From: SIG78 sp045533055
GTDB taxonomy: Bacteria > Verrucomicrobiota > Lentisphaeria > Victivallales > Victivallaceae
Direction of reading: 5' to 3'
Length of the DNA stretch: 64,000 nucleotides
Assembly: GCA_045533055.1 (NCBI GenBank)
Contig: JAZSHD010000236.1
Coordinates: 5,134-69,133, forward strand
A program made the translations under genes and the position numbers. Positions 18,701 through 25,480 of this stretch are shown here, in pieces. Under the pieces are notes generated by a model, which ran no database searches, was not told the origin of the DNA, and worked only from the letters and a program-made list of their open reading frames with translations. The first letter of the stretch is position 1; the number at the start of each line of letters is the position of its first letter.

Positions 18701-19787
18701 AATTGGCTCTACTTTTGGTGTTGCGGAAAATTTCCTGAAAACCCTGTTTCGTCAAATACTTTTTTACAAGATATTTCAGCTGTTTCAAGTCAGACTTGTG
18801 CTTTTCATAAATCTTCACTTTTGAATCAGAAATGTTCTTCCCGCCGCCAATAATATCCGCAAGAATTGACCAATCAAAAACTTTTTTCATAAGAAGCAGC
18901 AGTGCTGCATCCTCTTCAGACAACTCAGAAAGCATTTCTGCAATTTTTTCATCATCAGAATCAAGCAGAATTTTTATATCTTCATACTTGGCAGAGGGAA
19001 AGAGTTTTGCAGCTTTCGTTTCCAAGCCGCACAGCAGCCGCAAGAATTCATTTTCATCAATCCAAGGTAATTCGTCTGAGGAAAGAGCTTTTTTAAATTT
19101 TTTGACCTGAAGAAATTCCGCAACTTTTTTCCCTTTATCAGATCTTGTCGACGCCGATTTCAAAATATTTCCGATGTCAGTGATTTTTACGCCAAGATGT
19201 TTCCACGAAAAGATATATCCATTATCTTCGACATAATTTTCCAATTCGTTGTAGACAGACTGAAAATCAATTAATTCATCAACTTTTTCTTTTGCAACTT
19301 CACAGAAAAAATGTCCCCTGTGAACAACCAGCCAGGCACAGGCAAGATATACAAGACGAACATCATGCGGAGAATCGGAATCCATCAGTTCGGAAATAAG
19401 ATGATGAATTGTTGGATACTGCTTATAAAAATCAACATCTGTGTATTCAGAATCAGAGAAGATCGCAAAACGGGGTTCTGAGGCATCTTTTTGCAGAGCA
19501 CTGCAGTCGATCCGCTTAAAAAAGTTCCGGTCAACTTTGTCGATTTCTACTGAAAAAAGTTCCCGCAAAAGCTGTACCCTCTGCTGCCTGCGGTCAAGAC
19601 GTCTCCTGGCGGCACGATGAGTCCGGCGTTCTTCTGCCAAGTTTGCAGTTTCAAAAAGATGGACACCCCATATCGGATGCTGCTGGTACTTGATCAAATC
19701 ATAATTTGTCTCCGTTACAGCGTACCCGGTCGAATTGGTCCCAACATCAAATCCGACAAAATAATCAAGATTTTTTTGATTTTTCAT
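15711..19787 (-). CDS. cas9: Type II-A CRISPR RNA-guided endonuclease Cas9
   Basis: At 1358 residues this is the size of long type II-A Cas9. RuvC-I GFDVGTNSTGYAV gives D14; the Arg-rich bridge helix is at ~52-72 (EERRTHRAARRRLDRR). A long alpha-helical recognition lobe follows. RuvC-II IFVEMAR gives E774. The HNH motif KEHIYPQSKVKDDS gives H856 with E855 where S. pyogenes has Asp, and N880. RuvC-III LHHGKDAYLN gives H988 and D991. The last ~250 residues are the PAM-interacting region. All nuclease residues appear intact. A tracrRNA starts divergently about 35 bp upstream. The operon is cas9-cas1-cas2-csn2, and the cas genes look AT-richer than the flanking glycan genes, in keeping with acquisition by transfer. 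Confidence 0.97.
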   Translation of the reverse strand: MKNQKNLDYFVGFDVGTNSTGYAVTETNYDLIKYQQHPIWGVHLFETANLAEERRTHRAARRRLDRRQQRVQLLRELFSVEIDKVDRNFFKRIDCSALQKDASEPRFAIFSDSEYTDVDFYKQYPTIHHLISELMDSDSPHDVRLVYLACAWLVVHRGHFFCEVAKEKVDELIDFQSVYNELENYVEDNGYIFSWKHLGVKITDIGNILKSASTRSDKGKKVAEFLQVKKFKKALSSDELPWIDENEFLRLLCGLETKAAKLFPSAKYEDIKILLDSDDEKIAEMLSELSEEDAALLLLMKKVFDWSILADIIGGGKNISDSKVKIYEKHKSDLKQLKYLVKKYLTKQGFQEIFRNTKSRANYVSYIGSAEKRANSEDFYNFLKSKLKNMVIEDSADQSLFDQIGLDILSNKFLPKQVVTNNRTVPYQLYWNELNNLLSKASGYLPFLLECDKDGLSVKNKILSIMEFKIPYFVGPLNSHSNFAWLKRKTEGKILPWNFEKKVDLEASEEAFIKRMCNKCTYLPNEEVLPKHSLLYQRFEVLNLLNAIHINGAPVTTKCKQLLYDLFFKYSKITKKTILNCLKSNNLYNELDESCITGIDDTITASLSSWKIFNPFFEEKKLTESEAEEIIHQRSFTEDNLRYRNYLKKFQKLSDDDVKKLSFKKFQGFGRLSRKFLTEPGHFDVKTGGKLSIINMMWEYNLNLQQLMSDKYPFRKMVDAARREYYSERPQSLTNRLDEMYVSNAVKRPIIRTFTILDEIVKTMGKAPRKIFVEMARDVDSKEKGKRKLSRIVSLKKLYESIADDDIRRLSKELDSYDEAALQKDTLYLYFMQLGRDMYTGESISITGLSLCNKEHIYPQSKVKDDSLLNNLVLVRSEINGAKSDAYPLNADIRKKMTPFWKYLKDNGLISDEKFFRLTRSTSFSEDEKWGFINRQLVENRQSTKVLTELLKERYPDTEIVYVKAGLVSDFRHEFDLVKSRVVNDLHHGKDAYLNIVVGNVWHEYFTRNYFMEHSDEYSVKTKVVFGEKSRLKNRHSEIIWDGSRNIAQVKNILKRNYMHFTNYTFCQHGGLFDQTPKPATSGLIPLKKGKPTEIYGGYRKAAAAFFSFVLTEETVKKKTKKELTLVPVDLMIADKYLNDKAFAEMYVKIFIDPTGKKDFTVKFPLGIKPIKIKTVFEVDNGLRFILNGKSSGGSKLGVGIASPLLLDSYWERYIKRLESFYEKKRKNPKFMYSEEYDKFSVDSNVELYDALTDKLRTGMFAKRPANPLEYLEKGRDKFIALPPEKQAEILLGIIKCMGRSSGSGVDLSSIGGVENAAVTTLPSSLSNWKKTFSTVRIVYSDASGLHETKSVNLLDLI

Positions 19788-19825
19788 TTGACTTTTTTCT
19801 TTTCTATGTTATCTTAACAATTGTA
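19788..19825. promoter_or_regulatory. Overlapping divergent promoters for tracrRNA (+) and cas9 (-)
   Basis: Plus strand: TTGACT (19788-19793), 16 bp, TATCTT (19810-19815), pointing to an RNA start near 19822. The -35 begins one base after the cas9 start codon. Minus strand: TACAAT (19820-19825) is a possible cas9 -10 box about 33 bases before the ATG, with its -35 region falling in the anti-repeat. Motif-based only. Confidence 0.45.
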
Positions 19826-19939
19826 GTCTGTGACCCCTATAAAACTGCACTACGAGTTCAAATAAAAATTTATTCAAATCATTAGCACAAGCTAAATGCA
19901 CGTTGGTGCATCTTTATTTGAGAGCTCTTTTCCCTTTTT
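19822..19939 (+). ncRNA. tracrRNA
   Basis: Bases 19832-19853 match 22 bases of the plus-strand CRISPR repeat, so the transcript would pair with crRNA. The bases GAGT then TCAAAT follow. Paired with crRNA 5'-GTTTGA-GA-GTAGTG, this gives a 6-bp lower stem, a GA/GAGU bulge and a long upper stem, the same plan as in S. pyogenes. Next come the nexus-like TTCAAATAAAAATTTATTC, a small stem TTAGC/GCTAA and a terminal stem ATGCAC/GTGCAT (19896-19911) followed by T-rich sequence (CTTTATTT, then T-runs to 19939). It lies upstream of cas9 on the opposite strand. The 5' and 3' ends are estimates. Confidence 0.88.
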
Positions 19940-19970
19940 GTATTTTATTGTTCTGTTACTATACTCTACA

Positions 19971-19995
19971 AGAGTGGACTTCTTTAGTCCACTCT
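19971..19995. other. Isolated 10-bp stem-loop between tracrRNA and RhuM gene
   Basis: AGAGTGGACT and AGTCCACTCT form a perfect 10-bp stem with a TCTTT loop. Neither strand has a clear U-tract after it, so it may be a weak terminator for the RhuM gene or tracrRNA, or a processing signal. The rest of 19940-20032 is AT-rich with nothing recognised. Confidence 0.5.
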
Positions 19996-20032
19996 ATGAA
20001 AAAATCAGGAAAATTTTTTATTATTTCATTTT

Positions 20033-20104
20033 TTACCGGGTTTCCGGGATGACCTCCAGCCAGTAGTTATTGGGCACACTTGTCATAACAGATAGTCCCC
20101 CATT
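20033..20104 (-). pseudogene. Truncated VOC gene 3' end, block C (abuts RhuM stop codon)
   Basis: On the minus strand the block reads AATGGGGGACTATCTG... and ends in codons for PNNYWLEVIPETR plus TAA. It overlaps the RhuM stop codon by two bases, so the RhuM coding sequence passes straight into it. It is very similar to block A along its whole length, including the part upstream of the VOC-like codons. With block B it flanks the CRISPR-Cas module in direct orientation. Confidence 0.8.
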
Positions 20105-21119
20105 ATTCATCTTTTGGACGGTTGCGGAGCGATTCTTCAAGCAGTTTCAACTCCTGTAAATCTTCCCAATCAGCCTGTTTGGCGGCTTCTGTTTTACGCC
20201 TTTGGCTGAATACTTCGTAGCGTTCGCTTACGATTGTTTTCATCTCATTATTGCTGATTGAACCCGCGTTGTTCAATATTTCAAAACCGTTGAACTCCAA
20301 TAACTGATTGACATTATTCCGCCAAAAATTCATGGTTAGAGAACGACGATTTTTGATCCGCAATTCAGCCGACTCCAAAAAGATCATGACCAGGCGGTTA
20401 AGTGAATCTATTTCATCCCGGCTTAAAAAGTTTTTAGCAATAAATATATCCCCTTTGCGGACGATCGATCCAGCCCAACTGGTCGCACCGAAATTTGGCA
20501 GTTCGGCTTGGGCTCGTTGAACAATGATCTCTGCAGCTGTAAGATGAGTTACCGCATAAAGCAGTTTATTCTGCGTTTCAGCAAAGAACATCTGGGTCGA
20601 TTTGTCAGTAGCATCGTAATCACTGCTCAAACTGAATAATTCCCGAACCTTTTGGTAAAAGCGTTTTTCCGAAGCCCGAATCTCCCGGATGCGTTCCAGC
20701 AATTCATCAAAATAATCAGGGCGACCGTCAGGATTTTTCAAACGGTCATCGTCAATGACAAAACCTTTCCGCATAAATTCAACAAGATTGCGGTTCGCCC
20801 ATTGCCGGAATTGCACGCCCCGCTTGCTCCGCACCCGAAACCCAATGGCAAGGATCATATCAAGGGAATAATAAGCCACATTGTAATCTTTGCCGTCGGC
20901 GGCAGTTGTTAAATAAAACTTAACAACTGAATTTTCTTGCAACTCATTGTCTTCAAATATGTTGGATATGTGGGTTGAGATGTTAGCTTTGGAGGTGGCA
21001 AAAAGTTCAGCCAACTGATTTTGGTTCAGCCAAACACTGCCGTCTTTAGCCAATAAAGAGATATTCACCTTGCCGTCAGAGGTTGAATAAATGATGATTT
21101 CTTCTGAACTATTGTCCAT
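20103..21119 (-). CDS. RhuM-family protein
   Basis: The 338-residue protein matches the Virulence_RhuM family. It has an N-terminal DNA-binding-like segment (SVWLNQNQLAELFATSKANISTHI, read as WLNQNQLAELF and SKANISTHISNIF), the conserved block YYSLDMILAIGFRVRSKRG with FRQWAN, and a helical C-terminal half (AELRIKNRRSLTMNFWRNNV). RhuM was named for a Salmonella pathogenicity-island gene; homologues are often found near restriction-modification and other defence genes, but the biochemical role is unsettled. Here it sits between block C and the intact VOC gene, next to CRISPR-Cas, as a single-gene module. It starts 23 bases after the VOC stop codon, so read-through from the VOC promoter is possible. 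Confidence 0.85.
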   Translation of the reverse strand: MDNSSEEIIIYSTSDGKVNISLLAKDGSVWLNQNQLAELFATSKANISTHISNIFEDNELQENSVVKFYLTTAADGKDYNVAYYSLDMILAIGFRVRSKRGVQFRQWANRNLVEFMRKGFVIDDDRLKNPDGRPDYFDELLERIREIRASEKRFYQKVRELFSLSSDYDATDKSTQMFFAETQNKLLYAVTHLTAAEIIVQRAQAELPNFGATSWAGSIVRKGDIFIAKNFLSRDEIDSLNRLVMIFLESAELRIKNRRSLTMNFWRNNVNQLLEFNGFEILNNAGSISNNEMKTIVSERYEVFSQRRKTEAAKQADWEDLQELKLLEESLRNRPKDE

Positions 21120-21141
21120 ACTATTGTCTTTCTGAAAATCA

Positions 21142-21516
21142 TCAATACCGGTTTTCCGGGATGACTTCGAGCCAGTAGTTGTTTGGGTCGGTCACGAAGT
21201 AAATTCCCATTTCGGGGTTTTCGTAGCAGATGCAGCCCATTTCTTCGTGGCGTTTGTGGGCTCCTTCGTAATCATCGACCTTGAATGCCAAATGAAATTC
21301 GTTGTCGCCGAGGTCGTATGGGCGATCCATTTCCCGCAGCCAGGTCAACTCAAGCTGATGGCTTGAATTGCCGTCTTCCAGATATACGATGATAAAGCTG
21401 CCGTCTTTAGCGTTGATGCGGCGGACTTCGTGCATATCAAAAGCATCCTGATAAAATTTAATGCTCTTGTCAAGGTCAAAAACGTTCAAATTGTTGTGAA
21501 CCATCCGGAATTTCAT
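21142..21516 (-). CDS. Glyoxalase-fold (VOC) metalloprotein, lactoylglutathione lyase-like
   Basis: The ATG at 21516 is preceded by AGGAGAG at 7-base spacing and gives 124 residues; an upstream in-frame start is not supported. The fold is two beta-alpha-beta-beta-beta modules, with putative metal ligands H7, E56, H75 and E117 at the positions seen in E. coli GloA. It is therefore likely a glyoxalase I-like or related lyase/isomerase acting on methylglyoxal hemithioacetal or a similar substrate. Its 3' end (codons NNYWLEVIPENRY) is the sequence found again, truncated, in blocks A, B and C, which makes this gene end the apparent hotspot for module insertion or duplication in the window. Confidence 0.8.
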   Translation of the reverse strand: MKFRMVHNNLNVFDLDKSIKFYQDAFDMHEVRRINAKDGSFIIVYLEDGNSSHQLELTWLREMDRPYDLGDNEFHLAFKVDDYEGAHKRHEEMGCICYENPEMGIYFVTDPNNYWLEVIPENRY

Positions 21517-21774
21517 AGAAAATCTCTCCTGTTTTAATGTATTGCAAACAAAACATAATACCACAACACCCTAAATGCAAATTCGGAATGTTTTTTCTTG
21601 CTGATATTTAACTTCTTTTTTATCGATGCTGTCTGGGGATGGGCTAAACACGGAGAATGAACAACTGATATTTTTTATTATGAAAAAGTTAAATTTTCAC
21701 AATATATGAGATTATTTTTTCGTTTGAGGTTGATTTTTTACTTGAACAGTGTTATTTTATAACATGGAGGAGTT

Positions 21775-22530
21775 ATGCACCAGCGACAGAAAAAAATCCT
21801 TGATATGCTGCAGAACGGCAAACTTTTGATTCCGGAAGCCGCCGAAGCTCTGGGAGTTTCGCAAATGACTTTGCGGCGGGATCTGCGGGAGCTGGAAAGC
21901 CGGAAACTTTTGCTGCAAGTCAAAAATGGTGCCATCCCCCACCCGGCACGCTACGAACCGGAAAACTCTTCGGAAGATGAACTCATGCTCCGGAAGTTTG
22001 CTCTGGCAAATCTGCTTTACGATACTGTTATGCCGGTGAACAGCCTTTTTATTTCCACGGGCACCACCGCACTGGCGTTTGCCAAAGTTATTGCCCGGCG
22101 GAACAATTTGCCCGTAACGGTAGTGACCAATTCCCTGCCGGTGGCATCGGCACTTTTCAAGACCAGCTGCAAAGTTATTCTGCTGGGCGGGGAACTGCGA
22201 ACCAATTCGCTGGATCTGATCGGCCCGGCGGCAGAGCGTAATTTGCTGGATTACCGGGTGGATTATCTGGTATCAGGCTGCGATGCGGCATTGTCGGAGT
22301 ATGGATTTTACACTTCGGATGTAAGTTTGGCACAACTGGAACGCAAGTCCATCCAAATCGCCGAAAAGAGTGCCATTATAACTGACAGCAGCAAGTTTGC
22401 CCTGGGAGCCTTGACCCGTTTTGCCGCATTAAGCGACATAAATTTGCTGGTAACAGATAATCTGCTGCCGGAAAAAGATTTGCAAAATTTGAAAAAATCC
22501 GCCATAGAAGTATTGCAATGCGATTGCTGA
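21775..22530 (+). CDS. DeoR/GlpR-family transcriptional regulator
   Basis: Starting after GGAGGAG, the 251-residue protein has the DeoR winged helix (QRQKKILDMLQNGKLLIPEAAE with SQMTLRRDLRELE) and a sugar-phosphate-binding C-terminal domain (FISTGTTALAFAK, TVVTNSLPVA, LLGGELRTNSLDLIGP, DSSKF). Such regulators respond to phosphorylated sugars. It is transcribed away from the VOC gene and convergent with the leftward glycan operon ending at 22757, so its target is not obvious; it may control that operon or genes elsewhere. The 210-bp upstream region is AT-rich with no clear operator that I could single out. Confidence 0.9.
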   Translation: MHQRQKKILDMLQNGKLLIPEAAEALGVSQMTLRRDLRELESRKLLLQVKNGAIPHPARYEPENSSEDELMLRKFALANLLYDTVMPVNSLFISTGTTALAFAKVIARRNNLPVTVVTNSLPVASALFKTSCKVILLGGELRTNSLDLIGPAAERNLLDYRVDYLVSGCDAALSEYGFYTSDVSLAQLERKSIQIAEKSAIITDSSKFALGALTRFAALSDINLLVTDNLLPEKDLQNLKKSAIEVLQCDC

Positions 22531-22553
22531 AACAGTGAAAAATCAAAGTGCAA

Positions 22554-22755
22554 GGCTTTGTTCCCGATAAAGGTTGCTTTGGAAGTCTTGGAAAACCAAC
22601 ACCCTTTTCCCTTGTCCGCCGTAGCCTTGGCGAAGGTGGAAAACCTTTTACCGGCATTTATCTATTTGCGTTGCAAATAGATAAATGCCCTTTAAGTTTT
22701 GAAAAAGACTGATTCAATATCTTTTCTGTTTATCAGCCGATATGGGAAACAGATA
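22554..22755. repeat. Hairpin-rich element with GGCTCTGTT-like ends (copy E2)
   Basis: A ~200-bp element fills the convergent gap between the DeoR-like and lipoprotein genes. Its left end is GGCTTTGTTCCCGATAAAGG and its right end is a degenerate inverted form (TATCTGTTTCCCATATCGGC). Inside are a 17-bp perfect hairpin GGCATTTATCTATTTGC (22653-22689) and, at 22611-22637, the inverse of a motif present in E1 at 2544-2570 (CTTC-CCAAGG-TACG-CG-ACAAG). It resembles E1 and E3 in ends and structure and has no coding capacity. Confidence 0.6.
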
Positions 22756-22756
22756 G

Positions 22757-24643
22757 TTATTTTATTGCCAGATCCAATGTCAGCGTGTTGCCGTTGAAGG
22801 GGATTTTTACGAGCTTATATATGCCGGTACGGTTGACCGCGGTGCCGGAATTTTCTGCAGCTTTGCCATTGCTTTGGCAAGTTAAAGTTTTGCCTTGCAT
22901 AACAGCTGTAAAGCCGCTTCCATGCAATGCTAGTTCCGGTGTGTTCATGCCGTCAGACTCCAGTACCGGTACGATCATTGCCGGATCTTTGGCTTCGCCG
23001 GCAACACTCATTTTCAAAACGAGTCTGCCCGGTCGGGTGATATCGGCTTGATAAGTTACGACCGTATCACCCATATCGTAAACAACTTCCCACACTCCGG
23101 GAGCAACTTCATGGTATCGGGCAACATTTTCATCCCATGCAGCAAGGCGGCAGATATTGCCTTTTTTATCCAGCCATTGGGGAGCAACCGATGCCGGGTA
23201 TTCATTGGGCTTGAATTCAGGATTGATCTGATAGCCCAGATTTTTTTCCGCAAAGGGCAAGCTGGGCAGCAATCCCCACGGTTGACCTTTCAGCAATATT
23301 CTGCCCAAGCCGTTGGCATCGTGTTTAAGATTGGGTTTAAGATCAAACTCCAGATAGTTGCCGCTATAGTTGCAGAAGAGTTTGTAAAAGTTTTTGGTCA
23401 AACCAAAGCCGAAACCGCCGATTTCCGATACTGCGGGTGCTTCGGCAATAGTATCGTCGGCGTAAAGTGCCGCCAGTGAATAAACCGATCCGGCAAAGAG
23501 CGTGTAAACCGAATAATGCCCGTAATAGTCGCAGCCGTGTTTGGTGGCAGGATCAAAAAAGTTTTTCAAATGGAAAAGTTTGCCGTCGTTACGCAATATG
23601 CCCCTTGCCGAACTCTTGGCCGCCAGATGTGCCTGCCGCTTGAAAGCTCCCGCAAGTTTGGGGTCGGACTCTTTGAATCGCCGGGCGGCAAGTTCGCACA
23701 ACGCACTTACGATGCCCTCCTGAAAATAGAACTGGCTCGACCGCCCGCCGAAAGGTACTTCGCCGGTGGGTGCCATAAAAAGCAGTGTGGCATACATTGC
23801 TTCGTCAAGATTTTTTTCCAGAACATCTTTCCACTTGCCGTTGTAGCCATCGAATAGTGCTGCTTCGTACTGCAAGCGGGTGGTTATATCGTAAGTTATG
23901 GGGTCAAGGGGATCACGGTACATGCCGTATTCGTTGAACCGCCCCAGCTGGTATTCCACATATTTATCAAAGTATTTATTGCCCCAAATGCCATTGTGCA
24001 CACTGTTGATATTAGCGGATTGCCGCATACTTTCCCCTGCCGAACTGTAAACCACCCAGTTGTGGAAGTTGGCAAGATCTTCGGGCTTATTACTTACATA
24101 CTTATAGGTCTTTTCGGGTTCGACCTGCGATAAAAGATTTTTCCACTTTGCCAGCCGTTCTGCCGGGGCAATGTTCTTCAGGCAGTTGTACGCCGTGACC
24201 AGCTCCCGCATCCAGAAGTTGGGCGAACGGTTGATGGCGTCAGCTTGAGTGAGCGTATAGCAGCAGTGATCCATGACTTTGTAGAGTTTTTCTTTGAACT
24301 CCGTACACCGCCCGAAATAGATCGCCACAGCACAAGTTGAAGCAAAACGGGGCGAAGTTTGCCCATGTTCATATTTCAAAACCGGGTCGATGACTGCACC
24401 ATTATCATCCACCCACGGTTCGGCGGTACGGACGATCCTTTCGATTATATCCAAATAAGCGGTGCGATTTATGTTGCTTGGCTGCCAATCTGCCGGAGCT
24501 GCTTTCTGCAGTATATTCTGCACTATTTGGCAGAGCTTGACTTGAGTTTTTTCCTCTTGACTCATATTTTTACACCCGGTTGATGCCGCAATCAGCAATG
24601 TAACTGAAAACATGGCAAAGATTTTTGATTTATTTTTCCACAT
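22757..24643 (-). CDS. Lipoprotein, predicted alpha/alpha-toroid glycan-active protein
   Basis: The N-terminus (FSVTLLIAASTGC) is a lipoprotein signal with Cys near residue 24. The ~600-residue mature part is rich in helices with aromatic, His-containing motifs (NFWMRELVTAYNCL, FHNWVVYSSAGESM, PFGGRSSQFYFQEG, KHGCDYYGHYSVYTLFAGS). It ends in a beta-rich domain. This pattern fits an (alpha/alpha) toroid glycoside hydrolase, lyase or DUF2264-like protein, but I cannot name the family. It is the last gene of a leftward operon with a sugar isomerase and a Gfo/Idh oxidoreductase, which supports a role in glycan breakdown. Its 3' end meets element E2. Confidence 0.55.
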   Translation of the reverse strand: MWKNKSKIFAMFSVTLLIAASTGCKNMSQEEKTQVKLCQIVQNILQKAAPADWQPSNINRTAYLDIIERIVRTAEPWVDDNGAVIDPVLKYEHGQTSPRFASTCAVAIYFGRCTEFKEKLYKVMDHCCYTLTQADAINRSPNFWMRELVTAYNCLKNIAPAERLAKWKNLLSQVEPEKTYKYVSNKPEDLANFHNWVVYSSAGESMRQSANINSVHNGIWGNKYFDKYVEYQLGRFNEYGMYRDPLDPITYDITTRLQYEAALFDGYNGKWKDVLEKNLDEAMYATLLFMAPTGEVPFGGRSSQFYFQEGIVSALCELAARRFKESDPKLAGAFKRQAHLAAKSSARGILRNDGKLFHLKNFFDPATKHGCDYYGHYSVYTLFAGSVYSLAALYADDTIAEAPAVSEIGGFGFGLTKNFYKLFCNYSGNYLEFDLKPNLKHDANGLGRILLKGQPWGLLPSLPFAEKNLGYQINPEFKPNEYPASVAPQWLDKKGNICRLAAWDENVARYHEVAPGVWEVVYDMGDTVVTYQADITRPGRLVLKMSVAGEAKDPAMIVPVLESDGMNTPELALHGSGFTAVMQGKTLTCQSNGKAAENSGTAVNRTGIYKLVKIPFNGNTLTLDLAIK

Positions 24644-24662
24644 AACAACAGTCCGATATGAT

Positions 24663-25478
24663 TTATTTACAGCAGAACTCCTGCCAGGAGTCCAGCATCA
24701 CCTCAAGTTCCGGCAGATTTTTCCGCCAGAATTTTTCGTGTTCCAGCGTTACCGGCACCGTTACATTGTTTTCGCTCAACAATGTAAAAAGTTCATCCAT
24801 AGGCACAAGACCTTCGCCGATGAGGTCGAATTCGCAATATTTCACCCCATCTTTGTAAGCGTAATGGCTGTCTTTGAAGTGTACGGCAACGATGTTGCCG
24901 GCGATTTTCTTATATGTATCAACAAAATCTTCTCCGGCGATCTGGCGGGTGTGATGAGCATCCCAGATAATGGGCAGAGTTTCGCCGGAATATTCCTGCA
25001 ATGCCAGACAGTGATCGCTGGTAGAGCATATATCGTGAGTTTCCAGTGCCAGACGGGCATTGAACTTCTGGCTCCGGAACCACTTCAGATTTTCCACGGC
25101 AGTTTTTATGCGGTCAGCGGTAAACTCTTCGCCGTAATTGCCGCCGCCGAAAATCCTTATATATGGTATATCAAAGTCATCGGCAGTGCGGGCGATCGCC
25201 GTCAATGCTTCCCGCTGACCGGGTTTGTCAGATGTTACCCCAAATGAACTGTCCAGCACCTGACAGCGACCGGCTGCTGAAAGTTCACGCATCACCGGTT
25301 CGTTTTCAGGGTAATAGAGCGTTTCCTGGGCGTTTACAGTATTATTCAGAGTACGGATCTCAAAATATTTTATTCCGTACCTGTCCGCCAGCTCCACAGC
25401 CTGCGGCAAATCATATTCCGGGCAGCCCAAAGTGGAGATACCCCAGTTGAGCTTGTTGTAACGGTTGACTCTTTCCAT
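24663..25478 (-). CDS. Sugar phosphate isomerase/epimerase-like TIM-barrel protein
   Basis: The protein of about 271 residues belongs to the xylose isomerase-like TIM-barrel/AP endonuclease 2 superfamily. Likely metal-site motifs are LALETHDICS, LPIIWDAHHTRQ, AVHFKDSHY, LIGEGLVPMDE and VPVTLEHEKFW. These enzymes interconvert sugars, keto-acids or inositol derivatives in the cytoplasm. GGAG lies 8 bases before the ATG at 25478; another ATG at 25484 overlaps the stop of the preceding Gfo/Idh gene (ATGA). Either way the two genes are translationally linked, a pairing common in inositol- and modified-sugar catabolism. Confidence 0.8.
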   Translation of the reverse strand: MERVNRYNKLNWGISTLGCPEYDLPQAVELADRYGIKYFEIRTLNNTVNAQETLYYPENEPVMRELSAAGRCQVLDSSFGVTSDKPGQREALTAIARTADDFDIPYIRIFGGGNYGEEFTADRIKTAVENLKWFRSQKFNARLALETHDICSTSDHCLALQEYSGETLPIIWDAHHTRQIAGEDFVDTYKKIAGNIVAVHFKDSHYAYKDGVKYCEFDLIGEGLVPMDELFTLLSENNVTVPVTLEHEKFWRKNLPELEVMLDSWQEFCCK

Positions 25479-25480
25479 AA

